Source of the DNA: Chalciporus piperatus
Taxonomy: Eukaryota; Basidiomycota; Agaricomycetes; Boletales; Boletaceae
Assembly: GCA_038093975.1 (NCBI GenBank)
Contig: JBBPTG010000051.1
Location: 62,001-126,000 of the forward strand
Reading direction: 5' to 3'
Length of the DNA: 64,000 nt
Under the pieces are notes generated by a model. That model was not told the origin of the DNA, searched no databases, and saw only the letters and a program-made list of their open reading frames with translations. The stretch's first letter is position 1, and each line of letters begins with the position of its first letter. Position numbers and translations under genes: made by a program. This document shows, piece after piece, positions 48,380 through 59,854 of this stretch.

Positions 48380-50966
48380 ATGTCTGGCATCCTGTGGTCA
48401 CGCTCCCCGAAGAATATCGACGACGCTGGTTCAGAGAACGCCAACGAAAAGCCTGTGGAGACAATTGAAAGTGAAGATGTTGGGCCAGGTGGACTCTCTC
48501 TTGATGAGGGTTCGTCGAGTTTATCTCCTCTTGCATGCTCCCAGATCTCAAGACTTTTGTGACATGTAGATGTTGCTGGTGGACTCGGTCGTCATTTGGG
48601 TGTCACATCATGCACATTGCTCATCGTAGGACGGATTATCGGAACAGGTATCTTCTCCACCCCTTCGTCAATCCTCAGCGGGGTCGGTTCTGTCGGCGCT
48701 TCGCTTATGCTCTGGGTCCTCGGTTTCGTTCTCTCTTTCTGCGGTCTCTTTATCTGGCTCGAGTTGGGAACGATGTATCCTCGCAGTGGTGGAGAGAAGG
48801 TCTATCTGGAGGCGATCTATCAAAAACCGAAATACCTTGCAACTGTGGTTTTCGCAGCCAACGCGATCTTGCTCGGTTTCACAGCAAGTGGCTGTATTGT
48901 GAGTGCTAACGGGGCTCATTGTGCGGCGTTGTGTCTGATACTAGACACCTCCAACGATAGGTATTCGCTAGCAAGTAAGTATTCGTCAGTTCCGGGTCTT
49001 TTGTGCCAAAATGTCGCTCTAGCATCCTTGTTTCGGCGGGACAGGTCGCCACTGTCTGGACTGAACGTGGTATCGCTCTTGCAGGTAGGTTTCACAGAAC
49101 CGTTGTCTGAGCGTCAATCCCTCATCGACTTTAGTGATCTTCTTTGTGACGATCATTCACGGATTGGCACCAAAGACTGGTGTATATGTTATGAACGTGA
49201 GGACACAGTCTTTCTCTGTTTGCCTTGCCAATAATGTTGACCAATGATATGGTTCTTAGATTCTCACTATCTTCAAGATCGCCATTCTCGCCTTTGTGGT
49301 GATAACAGGATGGGTCGTTTTATCAGGGAAGACTCACATCGCAAACCCCACTGCAAACTTTGTCAATTCTTTCGCTGGTAGTTCCCACAGCAGCAATGAC
49401 GTGAGTGTTCCTCTTCATGTTTCTGGATTACTTGCCAACGACAGACCGCCAGTACGCAACAGCGACCTTCAAGGTCCTCAACGCATACAGTGGCTGGTCG
49501 AATGCCAACTACGTGCTTAACAATGTCAAGAATCCCGTACGGACGTTGAAGATCGCCGGTCCATTGGGGCTGGGTATCTGTGCTGGGCTCTATTTACTTG
49601 CAAATATTGCGTATTTCAGTGCGGCGACAAAGGTGTGTCGAGGAGATCGTTGCTCGTGTTTGTCATTCAATGTCGTTGCGCTATTGTATACAGGCCGAGA
49701 TCGAAGCTTCTGGGGTGACGGTAGCTGCTTTGTTCTTCAAGAATGTGTTCGGCACGGCCGCGGAGCGTGCGTTGAGTGTCTTCATAGCGCTGAGGTACGT
49801 TTTAGGCTCTGTATCCCGCTCCGTCGCTTAATGTACATCCCTACGCAGTGCCCTAGGGGTGAGTTTTGACTTCTTAACGTTTTAGTACAGTGCACTAATG
49901 TTGGCTTAGAATGTCATCACCATTGTAAGTACCACAGGAACTCCGTCACTCCATTTGACATTCACAGCATCATAAACAGACATTTGCTGCTTCACGCGTC
50001 AACCAAGGCAAGTACATATCCTATTTGTTTCCAACTATCAAGGCTGACCTGTTCACGACTCTCAGAGCTCGCAAAGGAGGGTATCCCTCTACCTTTCGGC
50101 AATAGATTTTGGGCATCAAATTGGCCGACAGGCAAGTCGCCTCTCCCTGGGCTCATCATCCATTTGATCCCCTCGGTGAGTGCACAATCTATACTGATTT
50201 GGCTTCTAACGAACGGCGAAAGTAGATCATTGTCATTCTTGCGCCACCCATGAACGTCGCCTATCCCTTCATCCTCGATGTCGAAGGGTATCCACAGCAA
50301 ATCATCAACTTCTTCATCGTCATCGTACGTCCACCACTTGTTTATCTTTTTGTATGCTACAGCATTTCTTGTAGGGCCTCTTCTGGTTGAGATGGAAGAA
50401 GCCAAACGCTCTCAGGCCATTCAAAGGTTAGTCCCGTTCGTGATTAGAGAGCGTGAAAGCTGAAGGTTCCAATCCCAGTCTGGTGGCCTTGGGCAGTATT
50501 CTACCTCGCTGCAGCAACGTTCCGTGAGTACTGTCACCATTTAATGAATATCTCTCATTCTCGTCCTCACAACCTCACGCAGTCCTCGTCGCTCCATTCC
50601 TGCCTCCATCAAACGGCGTCGGGGACACTCCCCCTCTTCCTTACTATTTGTATGTCACACACATTCCTTTCCGGCTTCAAATATCCAAGTGCTATAATAT
50701 AATTAACGGCGGTCCGGAAAATCACAGATACTGTCTCGTCGGCATCGGCATCATGTTCGTTGGAGTGGCCTATTGGGCTGGATGGCGTGTTCTTCTGCCC
50801 AAAGTATTCGGGTACGAACTCGTACCTCGAAAGGAGACCTTGGAGGATGGAACGGTCGTCACTTTGGTACGTTTAATTCCGACTGAGAACGAATCCCCCC
50901 CCCTAACTGCCCCGCGGAAACTCACGATTTGGATCTCCACAGTTTTCGCGGAGAAAAGTCGAGTGA
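48380..50966 (+). CDS. APC-family permease, methionine (MUP1)/LAT type
   Basis: Multi-pass plasma-membrane amino-acid importer. The N-terminal cytosolic tail MSGILWSRSPKNIDDAGSEN leads to GGLGRHLGVTSCTLLIVGRI, IGTGIFSTPSSILSGVGSVG (the TM1 GTGIF motif), LWVLGFVLSFCGLFIWLELG, TMYPRSGGEKVYLEAIYQKP and YLATVVFAANAILLGFTASG. Later helices include LNAYSGWSNANYVLNNVKNP, GLGICAGLYLLANIAYFSAA and AGVTVAALFFKNVFGTAAE. About 13 very short exons, the most fragmented gene here. The last intron gives the ending VVTLFSRRKVE (stop 50964-50966). Substrate (methionine or other neutral amino acids) is inferred from similarity to fungal MUP1. Confidence 0.85.
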
Positions 50967-51799
50967 TCGTCCATGGACTACCATAATATTAATCATACGA
51001 GCCCTTCCGTCACGATCGATCATGATGGAGGTTGAACGCTGAACGTTGAACGCTGAACTCGTGGTCATGGTGTATTTGCCTGGATCTGATGTCACTTTTG
51101 GCACGTGGTTGTTTTCGCTTTCACACAAGTATTCAGTTATGATAGTTTAGGCTCTCCCTCTCCGCCTCCGGGACCACTGGCATATGCAGGGAATGAAGAT
51201 ATGCCAGCTGTAAGTACACTACACTACCTGCGGCAACACTGATACCAATCGGATCCGGAGCCTGCAACTCGTCCTGTTGCAGTCAATGTTCATCTTGCCA
51301 AGGATCTCTCTCATGGTTGAGAGCTTTGTCCGGGGGGGGGGGGTGCAAATGAAGTACGCATGGGCCGCCGTTCACGATCCTTTTTCATGTAGTTATTTCC
51401 GGCGAAAATCTGCGCCCAACAACGTCCTGCAGTGCAAAGGCTAGCGCAAGGGCGTGTCGAACCAATGTCATGCCTCGCTTCTCCGCCCCCTCTTGCACTC
51501 CCTGAGTTCATTCTAGCAAGTCTACCATAGTCTCAAAAGCTCACTTTCACCACCGCTCGTTTGCTCAATGCGACCCGTGTCGAATGCGACAGACGTCATC
51601 CACATATATGATATTCAGACGCCCGGAGTGGGAACCTCATCGCACACGGGATGTATGAGCTCACTGGGAGCATTCGGAACGAGGGGGACAAGTCCATTGC
51701 GATCAGTCTATACAGGAGGAAAGATCGAGGCTGAGTACAATTCTAGACGTCTCAAGCTAGGCATAAAGAAGGAAATGCTTCCTGTTCCTCCGCGGATAT
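50967..51799. other. intergenic with short repeats
   Basis: No gene seen. Contains a perfect tandem copy of GTTGAACGCTGAAC (51031-51044 and 51045-51058) and a run of 12 G (51332-51343). It separates two convergent genes. Confidence 0.5.
51031..51058. repeat. 14-bp perfect tandem repeat
   Basis: GTTGAACGCTGAAC occurs twice head to tail with no spacer or mismatch. The unit itself is two near copies of a 7-mer (GTTGAAC, GCTGAAC). Probably replication slippage; no role suggested. Confidence 0.9.
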
Positions 51800-53364
51800 T
51801 TACCCAATCCTAAGCTCGACTGTCTCGAGGAGACATTCTGACCGATGTAAGAACTCCTCGTATATCACCATAAGAAAATCTGAACGTGGGGGATATGTGA
51901 GGTCGAGATGACGCAAGCCTGGCAAGGTCAACATCTCCAGGAGGGTGCCGAAAGGTCCTTTGTTTACGCGTAGTACGAGCGAGCGAAGCATGGGGTGGGT
52001 GACAGGCGTATCATTATGTGGGTAACCGACCGTGGTGTCGATCGAGGAGAAGACGATGTCTTCGAGGTGTGGACATAACCGTAATGTCATCAAGATGAGC
52101 GCTGCGTTACCTTCGACGTCGATCCTGATGTGCCTGAGGTCCGTCCACCCGGGGTTGAAGACCTGGAGGAGAGTCCGGGCTTCAGCAGTTTCACGATGGA
52201 GATTTCCGGTCATACTGAAGATACGTCTCCCCGATTCATCGAGCGTCTCCCCGATTCATCGAGTAAGGGCTCCTCGGACATGGAAAAGTCGTCGAAAACA
52301 GTGCTGCGAAAATAGTGGTCATAAACGTGAAGACGGCGCATGTTGGGGAATGTGAACGTGTCATGAAGCGGACCAGAGTGGTTTCGGAGGTCCATTATGC
52401 CAAGCACACGGAGTTTCGGATGGGTAAGTGAGACATTACCGTATCCATTGAGCTGAATGGGGGAGACGATGAAATGATCGAGGTTGGGACATATTTGGAG
52501 GAGCGTGGAGAAGATCCGACTGTCACTAGGAGCACTAGTCGGGCCGGAAGCTTGCTTCACCATAAGGTGCGTCAGGTTTGCCCATCCTGGATTGAACATG
52601 GTCAAAAAATTCAAGGGGAAAGCAGGAGAGTCAATAGTGAGGGTGCGAAGGCGAGGGTGTGGTTGGACGATCGATATTTCCTGCTCCAGCATATCCGCAC
52701 ACCCCACAATGGAGAGGCGTTCTAGAATAGGGACGTCCCCCAACAACCGACACAGATCGCGGGCATTGTTGAAGTAAATGTCAAGGTCTATGCACCGATT
52801 GATGTAGAAGTTGATGGATGTTGTGTTTTCTTGACAGTCCTTCCCCCACTCGAGTTCGAGCCTAAGAGGACAGAGCTTTGCATTCTTGAGCCAATGTTCG
52901 TGGTAGAGGACAATCAGTTCCTCCAGGTTTCCGCGGTTATACCGGATTGATAGCGAGCGCCACAGCCTAGGTGTATCCAGTGCAACCTCTCGCCAATGCC
53001 TACAGACCCGTGTGAGCAGCAAAGGCGCTCGACGTGCATCTGGCGACTTGTATCGGTGCTCAGGCAAACACTGCATGAAAATTTCCATGAGGATATCGAT
53101 GGGAAGACGTCGAATATGCGATACGAAGGCCTCGTGCATCTTCATCGAAGAAACGACCTCATCGCGCATCATGCTGAGACGATCGACGATAGTTTGCGCT
53201 CTCCGTATGGTGGTGCTGATCTCGTGGACCTGTTCCTCTCTCTGTGAGATAATTTCACGAATCGCAGGTATTTCCTCCTCTGAAGCACCGTAGTTCGATT
53301 CAGAGTACTTGGAATACGCGGTGTCGAGGGACGAAGACTGGGTGACCATGATCAATGTTGTCAT
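51800..53364 (-). pseudogene. F-box/LRR gene frameshifted by a 20-bp tandem duplication
   Basis: Reads as one F-box protein from the ATG at 53364 (MTTLIMVTQSSSLDTAYSKY): a coiled coil (IISQREEQVHEISTTIRRA), F-box (VSHIRRLPIDILMEIFMQCL then LLLTRVCRHWREVALDTPRL) and LRR-like repeats (RLSIVGCADMLEQEIS, MFNPGWANLTHLMVKQ, SLTHPKLRVLGIMDLR). Near 52,244 the frame is lost: a 20-bp unit starting CGTCTCCCCG is present twice (52224-52243, 52244-52263). Past the duplication the same kind of repeats resume in the shifted frame (VFNPGWTDLRHIRIDVEG, LCPHLEDIVFSS) to the stop at 51800. As sequenced, translation ends at 52210, about 130 residues early. The truncated product keeps its F-box and might still be made. 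Confidence 0.8.
52224..52263. repeat. 20-bp perfect tandem duplication inside the F-box gene
   Basis: Two adjacent identical 20-base copies, with no mismatch. Twenty is not a multiple of three, so the duplication shifts the reading frame of the surrounding F-box gene. Identity suggests a recent event or a read/assembly error. Confidence 0.95.
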
Positions 53365-54124
53365 ATTGCTAATCTCAAACTGGGGAGACAAGGATTCTTA
53401 CGATTGCATGGGGAGGGAGGGATTGAAGCTGAAAGAAGAGCGGGAGAGGTTATGGAAGTCAACAACATCTTTTGCACAGATATTTACACTAGCAAACCCA
53501 CCATTCGAAGTATTTCTGAAACCCCAGCCAATATCGCAGTACAGTCCATTTCTTGAGAGTCGCGTATGTATACGTTGCGGTCCAAGTGAAGTTGCATTCA
53601 ACTTGCGTTCAACTAGCATCGTCATAGCATAGGGGACCAATCGACCAAAATTCAAACTCCGCTCGGCAAGTCGCGCGACCGAAGAGACGGCAGCATCGTC
53701 ATGGCAAGGGGTGGATTGGTCCGATACACGGGATTAGACATCGATCGACGTTCATCTTGAAAGTGAGAAAGGCCAGCTAGGTATAAACAATACAATATGT
53801 ATCACGACGCGGAAGACGACAGTCCAAAGAGAATCCGATAGCAAGGGACATCGGTATTTCATGGTGGGCATGATATCGCAATTCGCATATCTGGAATCTA
53901 TTGATTCCATTATACGTTCTTCTATTTCAAAGATGTTCCTGGAGAAATGCTGAACGATAGTCTCATCGTTGATCGTCGAGCGCAAACGCAAGGCAAGAAC
54001 GCTGGGATAATACCCTCGTCTATCGGACCGTCTCTAGAGACAGTAGCGAAGAAAAATGGACCTGTCAGCTAGAATCGATTCAGTTTAGTAAAAGTGTCGG
54101 AACGTCTAATCGCCACTTTTATCC
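53365..54124. other. intergenic
   Basis: Between the F-box gene start and the PER1 stop, both on minus. Open frames of up to 85 codons have no family features. Confidence 0.5.
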
Positions 54125-55180
54125 TTACTTTTGAGGAGACCTCCAGGCTTCGTCTTGTGCGTCTTCGATCAGGAAATCGTACCAGAATTTGACAATTGGA
54201 ACAGTGCTCAGATGCCAAATAGCGTGTGCGTCGAGTATGCGGCCCACTGGGGGGAAATCGAAGAGTTCGAGTGCAGTCGCGGCCGTGGTTAGAAGAACAA
54301 ACAGCCCTGCTTTGTAGACATGCTGAGGGCAGTACGTCTTTGGGGCGTAGGGGAACCGCTGGACGAGCGAGGTCGGGAGAGTGTACAACAACCACAATAA
54401 ATTGTGAGTGATCCCGAGGGCGACATTGAAGGCCATGTTGTAGGTGTAGTCGAACCGTGGAAGAACGGTTAGATATGTGATGTGAGATGAATAAACAATG
54501 ATGCACAACGCAGTCCATCCCACGCGCAGATGTGAGCGGTCATTGCCGTCCTGTTTGGATGTCCGTGGATAGAGGTTCGTCATGCGAATGGCTGTGTAGT
54601 ACAGCGCATAGAGAATGGCAAGCGCAGCCGAGAAGTAGTCCAGTTTCTCGGTGAGAGGCAGATCTGCGTGCTTGTCAGAGGCGAAGAGCAACAAAAAGCG
54701 AGGGCCCTTACCTCGGGTATGGAACACCGCTGACCATACCCACGCATTGATACTGACGTATGCCCAGGTGAGATAGTAGCCTCTGAAAGGATGGTTCAGA
54801 GGCAATTTTCGACGGATTTGACGGGCGCCCTGCAAGTGAAACCACATGTTCCAGAGCGAGAACGCGACAGACGCTGGCTCTTGCATGCCCAGGAAGCGCC
54901 AGAAGGGCCATTTTCCGTGGTATTGCTCGATTTCTTCGCCTAGACTGACAGCCTTGTCTGTCAGCATGTGCATGCATTGATATTTACAATCGTCTGTGCA
55001 TGTCCAACGGGTCAGGCGGAGGTCGAGTGCAAGTGTGGTCGATGGGTGACAGCGATCGCCATAGCATGCGGACACGCAGTTCTGGAATGCGAAAGACCTG
55101 TCTCCTGAAGACCCGAGGGCCGTGTCCACCAAGAGAGCTAGAATACACGCGAGGAATAGATGGTACACCTTCAAGTTCAT
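54125..55180 (-). CDS. PER1: PER1/PGAP3-type GPI-anchor remodelling protein
   Basis: ER multi-pass protein needed for the phospholipase A2 step of GPI-anchor lipid remodelling. Start MNLKVYHLFLACILALLVDT is a signal peptide; the lumenal Cys-rich part reads CVSACYGDRCH and RWTCTDDCKYQCMHMLTD. Then HGKWPFWRFLGMQEPASVAF, SLWNMWFHLQGARQIRR and WVWSAVFHTRD, where one intron (near 54,710) restores HTRDLPLTEKLDYFSA. The C-terminal helix pair holds DAHAIWHLSTVPIVKFWYDF. The conserved His and Asp of FHTRD and HAIWH match the CREST hydrolase superfamily. Two exons. Divergent from the histone deacetylase gene 300 bp away. Confidence 0.92.
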   Translation of the reverse strand: MNLKVYHLFLACILALLVDTALGSSGDRSFAFQNCVSACYGDRCHPSTTLALDLRLTRWTCTDDCKYQCMHMLTDKAVSLGEEIEQYHGKWPFWRFLGMQEPASVAFSLWNMWFHLQGARQIRRKLPLNHPFRGYYLTWAYVSINAWVWSAVFHTRGKGPRFLLLFASDKHADLPLTEKLDYFSAALAILYALYYTAIRMTNLYPRTSKQDGNDRSHLRVGWTALCIIVYSSHITYLTVLPRFDYTYNMAFNVALGITHNLLWLLYTLPTSLVQRFPYAPKTYCPQHVYKAGLFVLLTTAATALELFDFPPVGRILDAHAIWHLSTVPIVKFWYDFLIEDAQDEAWRSPQK

Positions 55181-55480
55181 GGATGCGAGAGACAACAACT
55201 AACATCGTTACATAAGCTCACCACCAGGATCCTACACTCACTATCTTTCTCTCAACGACCCAACTACTCTCACACTGAGGCGCACAGCGTTTGTTCCTGC
55301 AAAGGTAAGCTGTCGACAGAGCCTCAACGAGCTAGAACTGCTCACACGAATTCTAATGTTATGATTAGCATCAGCGTTGACCTTTAACACTGTCCTGTGA
55401 CACATCTCGACCCACTCGATTATCAACACGGACCTTTCATATCTCGAGCGACTCCTTCGCTCGTACAGACTGTCACCGAC

Positions 55481-57484
55481 ATGGTTCGAACCTTCCAGTC
55501 AACAACCTTTTCCACATCTGCATACTTTGACGACCGAGGTCCTCACGGAACCGCGCAACCCATAACAGAACATGTGAACGTAAGTCAACGCTCGCTGATA
55601 TAGTGCACAAAAAAAAGGCTTGAAATGAAGGGAAAAGCCCCACTCGCGTCCAACAGTGTCGTACTTCTTCCCAAAAGGCGTCGGTGAATCTCATTACGGG
55701 GTACGCAAGCCCTTGTCGTCATGCCTGCGAATAGGCCATGAATTTGTCTTGTCTTTGTCTTTGTTTTTTTTTTAGGAACGACACCCGATGAAACCTCACA
55801 GACTCACGTTGACCAATGCCCTCGTTATGGGGTATGGCTTGGACAAGCAAATACATCACATCTATAACCCTCGACCCGCAACGCAAGCAGAACTCGAGAT
55901 GTATCACGACCACGACTACGTTGATTTTTTGTCCAGGTGAGTTTATGGTTCGTTGTGCTTTGTGTTGCCCTGCGAACCAATACAGGGTCACTCCGGGTAA
56001 CCAGAACGATATGAGGCATCTCATCGACACGTTCAACTGTGTCGAAGACTGTCCTATATTTTCAGACATGTATGATTTCTGCCGTATGTATGCCGGTGCG
56101 TCATTAGCAGGTGCACGGAAACTTTGCGCTGGTTCTTGCGACATTGCAATCAATTGGTCGGGTGGCCTCCATCATGCGAAACGAGGCGAAGCCAGTGGTT
56201 TCTGCTACGTGAACGACATCGTTCTTGCAATACTGGAACTGCTCAGGTATGTAGAAGAGACGAAACGAAGTGAGGTTGCAAAGGATCTGAACCACATCCA
56301 GGTATCACCCGAGAGTGCTATACATCGACATCGACATCCACCACGGCGACGGTGTCGAGCTCGCATTCTACCATTCAAATCGAGTCATGACCGTATCATT
56401 CCACAAGTACACTGGCGAATTCTTCCCTGGAACGGGAAAACTCGATGACAACGGCGCTAACCTAGGGAAACATTTCTGCCTAAACGTCCCTCTACAAGAT
56501 GGCATCGACGACGACATGTACCTCACTGTTTTCAAAACTGTCATCGAAGACACGGTCGCCTCTTTCCGTCCCACCTCTATCGTCCTACAGTGTGGCGCGG
56601 ATTCCTTGGGTTGTGACAGATTAGGCGCATTCAACCTCTCCATCGCCGCCCACGGCGAATGCGTCAATTTCGTTCGAAAATTCAACGTGCCTCTGCTGGT
56701 CCTGGGCGGTGGCGGTTACACCATCAAAAACGTCAGTCGATGTTGGACATACGAAACTGCCGTCCTGGTTGGCGCCGAAATTCCCGACGAGCTCCCAGCG
56801 ACCGTCTACGACCCCTTTTTTCGCGACTCTCAATGGAAACTGCACCCGCCGCTCACAGGTCGAGTCGAGAACCAAAACTCGCCCGCCTCGTTGCAAAAAA
56901 TCACCATCAGCATCCGCAACAAACTTCGCTACCTCCAAGGGGCGCCTAGCGTCGCCATGCAGGAGATCCCGCCTGATCTCGAAGGGTTCCTTGCTGAGGA
57001 GGAAAGAAATCAGGAGGAGAAGGATGAAGAACGGGAACGGGAACGTGGGGCGGCGTTGGTGGGTGAGACGAGGCATGATCGGTCGATGGCGAGGAATGAG
57101 TATTTCGATGGTGATCATGATGTGGATCAGGATGATGGACCGCCGATTAGTGTGAGGAGGGGGTCGACGGCGGGTCGTAAACCGAGGGGTGGAAGACGTG
57201 GGCGGGGTGGGAGGGGGAGGGGTAGGGCGAGTGCTGCAGCGAGGGATGATGCGGATGAAGAGGATGATGAGAATGGGACGCCTTCTGCCAGGGCTACGAA
57301 GACGAAGACGAGGAAGCCTCGCAAGCCTCGTGCAAAGACGGTGGAGAAGGAGAAGGAGAAGGAGAAAGAGAAGGAGAAGGAAAGGGAGAGGGATTTGACG
57401 GATGGAGATCCTGATGCTGGTGCGGGAGCTGAGTCGGGGCAAGAACCGATGACGCCCTTGGAACTCGACGTTGATGTATCCTGA
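55481..57484 (+). CDS. class I histone deacetylase (HOS2/RPD3 type)
   Basis: Zinc-dependent nuclear deacetylase. Start [20 protein letters not shown]; then [55 protein letters not shown] and the catalytic segment [20 protein letters not shown] with its His pair, [20 protein letters not shown] with zinc ligands, [31 protein letters not shown] and [20 protein letters not shown]. About residue 385 on, a charged tail has an Arg/Gly box ([14 protein letters not shown]) and Lys/Glu repeats ([16 protein letters not shown]). Five exons. The first junction does not close in phase with the obvious GTAAGT donor (needs one extra base), so a microexon or alternative donor is likely there. HOS2 versus RPD3 identity is not settled, HOS2 being more likely. 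Confidence 0.9.
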
Positions 57485-57695
57485 CCTCAGATTTTTTGAG
57501 GTTGATGTTACGTTGGTGTGTAATGTGTTGTACGGATGTAATGTACTCTTGTAGAACAGAAGAGGTCAGCGCGGTTCCTGTCAGGACTTCTGGCAGCTCG
57601 TGATTGTCGCACTGGGTCAGATGGTTCTTCTGAATCGAGTCCATGATTGGGTGGATCGGTCGGTCAAGCAAAACACGAACGCAGTGATAATAAAG

Positions 57696-59549
57696 CTATA
57701 AAGTTACGCCAAAGAGCGACACAAGCACGAAACACAACACAAGTAGCAACTGTCCTACCAAGTCCATGAGCGCAGAATGAATGGGTAACGCATACATGTC
57801 AGGGTCCCGCCCTTTGGACCATAAATAGTTGGTCAACGATTGTGCGACGATGAGGGATATCCAAACCTGTTGCACGAGTTCGTCAAGTAACAACGAAGAG
57901 GTGAGGAAGGACTTACTGCACAGCAGAAGAAGGCGAGGGAAAAGATGGCAAATAAGAGGGGTAGTTTGAGCCAGCCAAATGTTCGAAGTATGACAAGGAA
58001 GATGATTTCTACGGGTATCGTTACTAGGATGAGAGTGATCATAACGAGTCGTGGGGACGGCTCGGTGAGTTTGGGCTGCGACACGAGCGACGTCGCAGCG
58101 TGCAGAGAGGTCGAGAGACGGGAAACGAATATAGACCCGACGCTGCCCGGTAGACCTGGGATGGTATGAGTAGCGAAGAGGCAGGATGGGGGGGGGAAAG
58201 CCCTTACCGCTAATCACGATAGCGAGCAAAGGAAATCCTTCGTACCGAGAGGCAAAGGTATCGAGTACGATGCCGGTCCCACTGCTGATGATCATGGCAC
58301 CAAAAAGTGGCATCCAACCGTCCCATATCAGGTCTTTGACGACGCTGTTCCTCCGCACCAAGACGGCGCACGACGCCGCGGAACAGATTAGGAGTATTAC
58401 AATGATAAGGGGGAGTGCTGTGTTGACATAGTTGATCAACACGGAGCTGACAAGTCCCAAGAGTGTCAGGGTAACCAGATCCCCGAGGGAGGATGCGATT
58501 GGGGGTGCAATATTGTCTGTGGATGTCGAGTCAGCATTGATTGGGGATGAAGGGGTTTGATCTAACCCGGATCCAGCCCGTAGCGGCGACATAATACAAC
58601 AATGAAACACATGAATGATCCGAGAATAATGCTTGACATGCAAGCGGAAAGCATCGAGGATGCTGCAACCATTACGAACCTGGCCTAGAGATGAGTCTGG
58701 CTGGGATCACGAAGGATTTCACACATACTCGATGAGTCCAGATTTGGGCAGCCCAGTTTTGATGGGAAGAGGGCGAGTTGTTCTGATGAAGTGCATCGTG
58801 GTATTAAAACCGCCATCCTCTAGCGACAAAGCGGAACTAGGTGCGGGATCTGGGACAAGAAATGATAGGGACATGGATACAGAAGCAGCTACACAAGCCA
58901 CCACGGTCGCTTGTACTTGAAGGAGTGCCAAATTTCCCAAGATAATCATTCGCCGACCTTTGGGATCGTCGAGCTGGCCCATATTGGCTGCGGTCCCTAG
59001 CCTTGCAGAAAGATTCATTTCGAGGTTTCCCTTGAGGTTGAGAACAACAGGGACGATGATGATGAGCTCGCCAATTGTCCTCATGGCTTTCCAACGCTGT
59101 TCAAGTGTTGGTTTTGATTTCCCGATGGACATGCATGGAAGGACTCACCGACACGTGGTCTAAGAGTTCGCCGGTGAATAAAAGGCTGACTGTGGTTAGG
59201 AGCAGGGTCGGTGCGCTCTGCATGGGGATGTCATCTGAACTACCATTTCTACTAGACAAGCACGTACCTCGACGACTATGCTACCCACTTGTCTCCACCC
59301 CGAGGCGTAGTCGCCTTTCAGCCACTCTACACGCCTTGTCCCTCCCTGTGCACCCAAAAGTGTCCCGTCATCTCCATGCTCTAGATCGTCTACTCCGGGG
59401 CCATCTTCATACTGTTCTACACGAACGTTTCCGGAAGGGCCCTGTTGCTCGGAGGTAGCAGGTAAGTCGCCGAGTTCGATGTCCTCGTCGTCGACGACAA
59501 AGATGTCTGAATCGGTTGGCGGTGGTTTGTCCTGTGGTGACCCGGTCAT
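57696..59549 (-). CDS. SLC41/MgtE-type magnesium transporter
   Basis: Start MTGSPQDKPPPTDSDIFVVD with a disordered acidic cytosolic N-terminus, then two MgtE-like membrane halves: the first includes RWKAMRTIGELIIIVPVVLN, LKGNLEMNLSARLGTAANMG and DDPKGRRMIILGNLALLQVQ; the second IIVILLICSAASCAVLVRRN, WDGWMPLFGAMIISSGTGIV and LPGSVGSIFVSRLSTSLHAA. LKGNLEMNLSARLGTAANMG and the later GLPGSVGS are the signature of the divalent-cation pore in the SLC41 family. About six introns. Divergent from ADA3 305 bp away. Localisation (plasma membrane or vacuole) is not evident. Confidence 0.88.
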
Positions 59550-59854
59550 GGTCTCTCTAGTAGAGTCTACTCGCTGTCTGTACTGCTGTGGGTCCTTTCC
59601 TTTCCTTTGCTTGACTCAGGACCATAGCTTGTGGGAAAGCGAGTGTTACATAATCAAGAACAAAACGACGTGCATTGACGCTCGTGATAGACCGCTAAAC
59701 GAAGTAGCGTAGTACTAGCAGAGCGTAGCTGGCTCAGCTTGGCTTTCTCACTAAGCTGCTCGTTGCTAGTCCGACCTCGTACGTCACAACAGGACAACCA
59801 CAACTCGTTCCCCCCCGAGTTCACACCCCCCACCGTCTCCCCGGAGTCGCCGTC

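Noticed and set aside
56621..57442. 273-codon minus-strand open frame
   Set aside because: Shadow of the deacetylase tail, kept open by repetitive codons.
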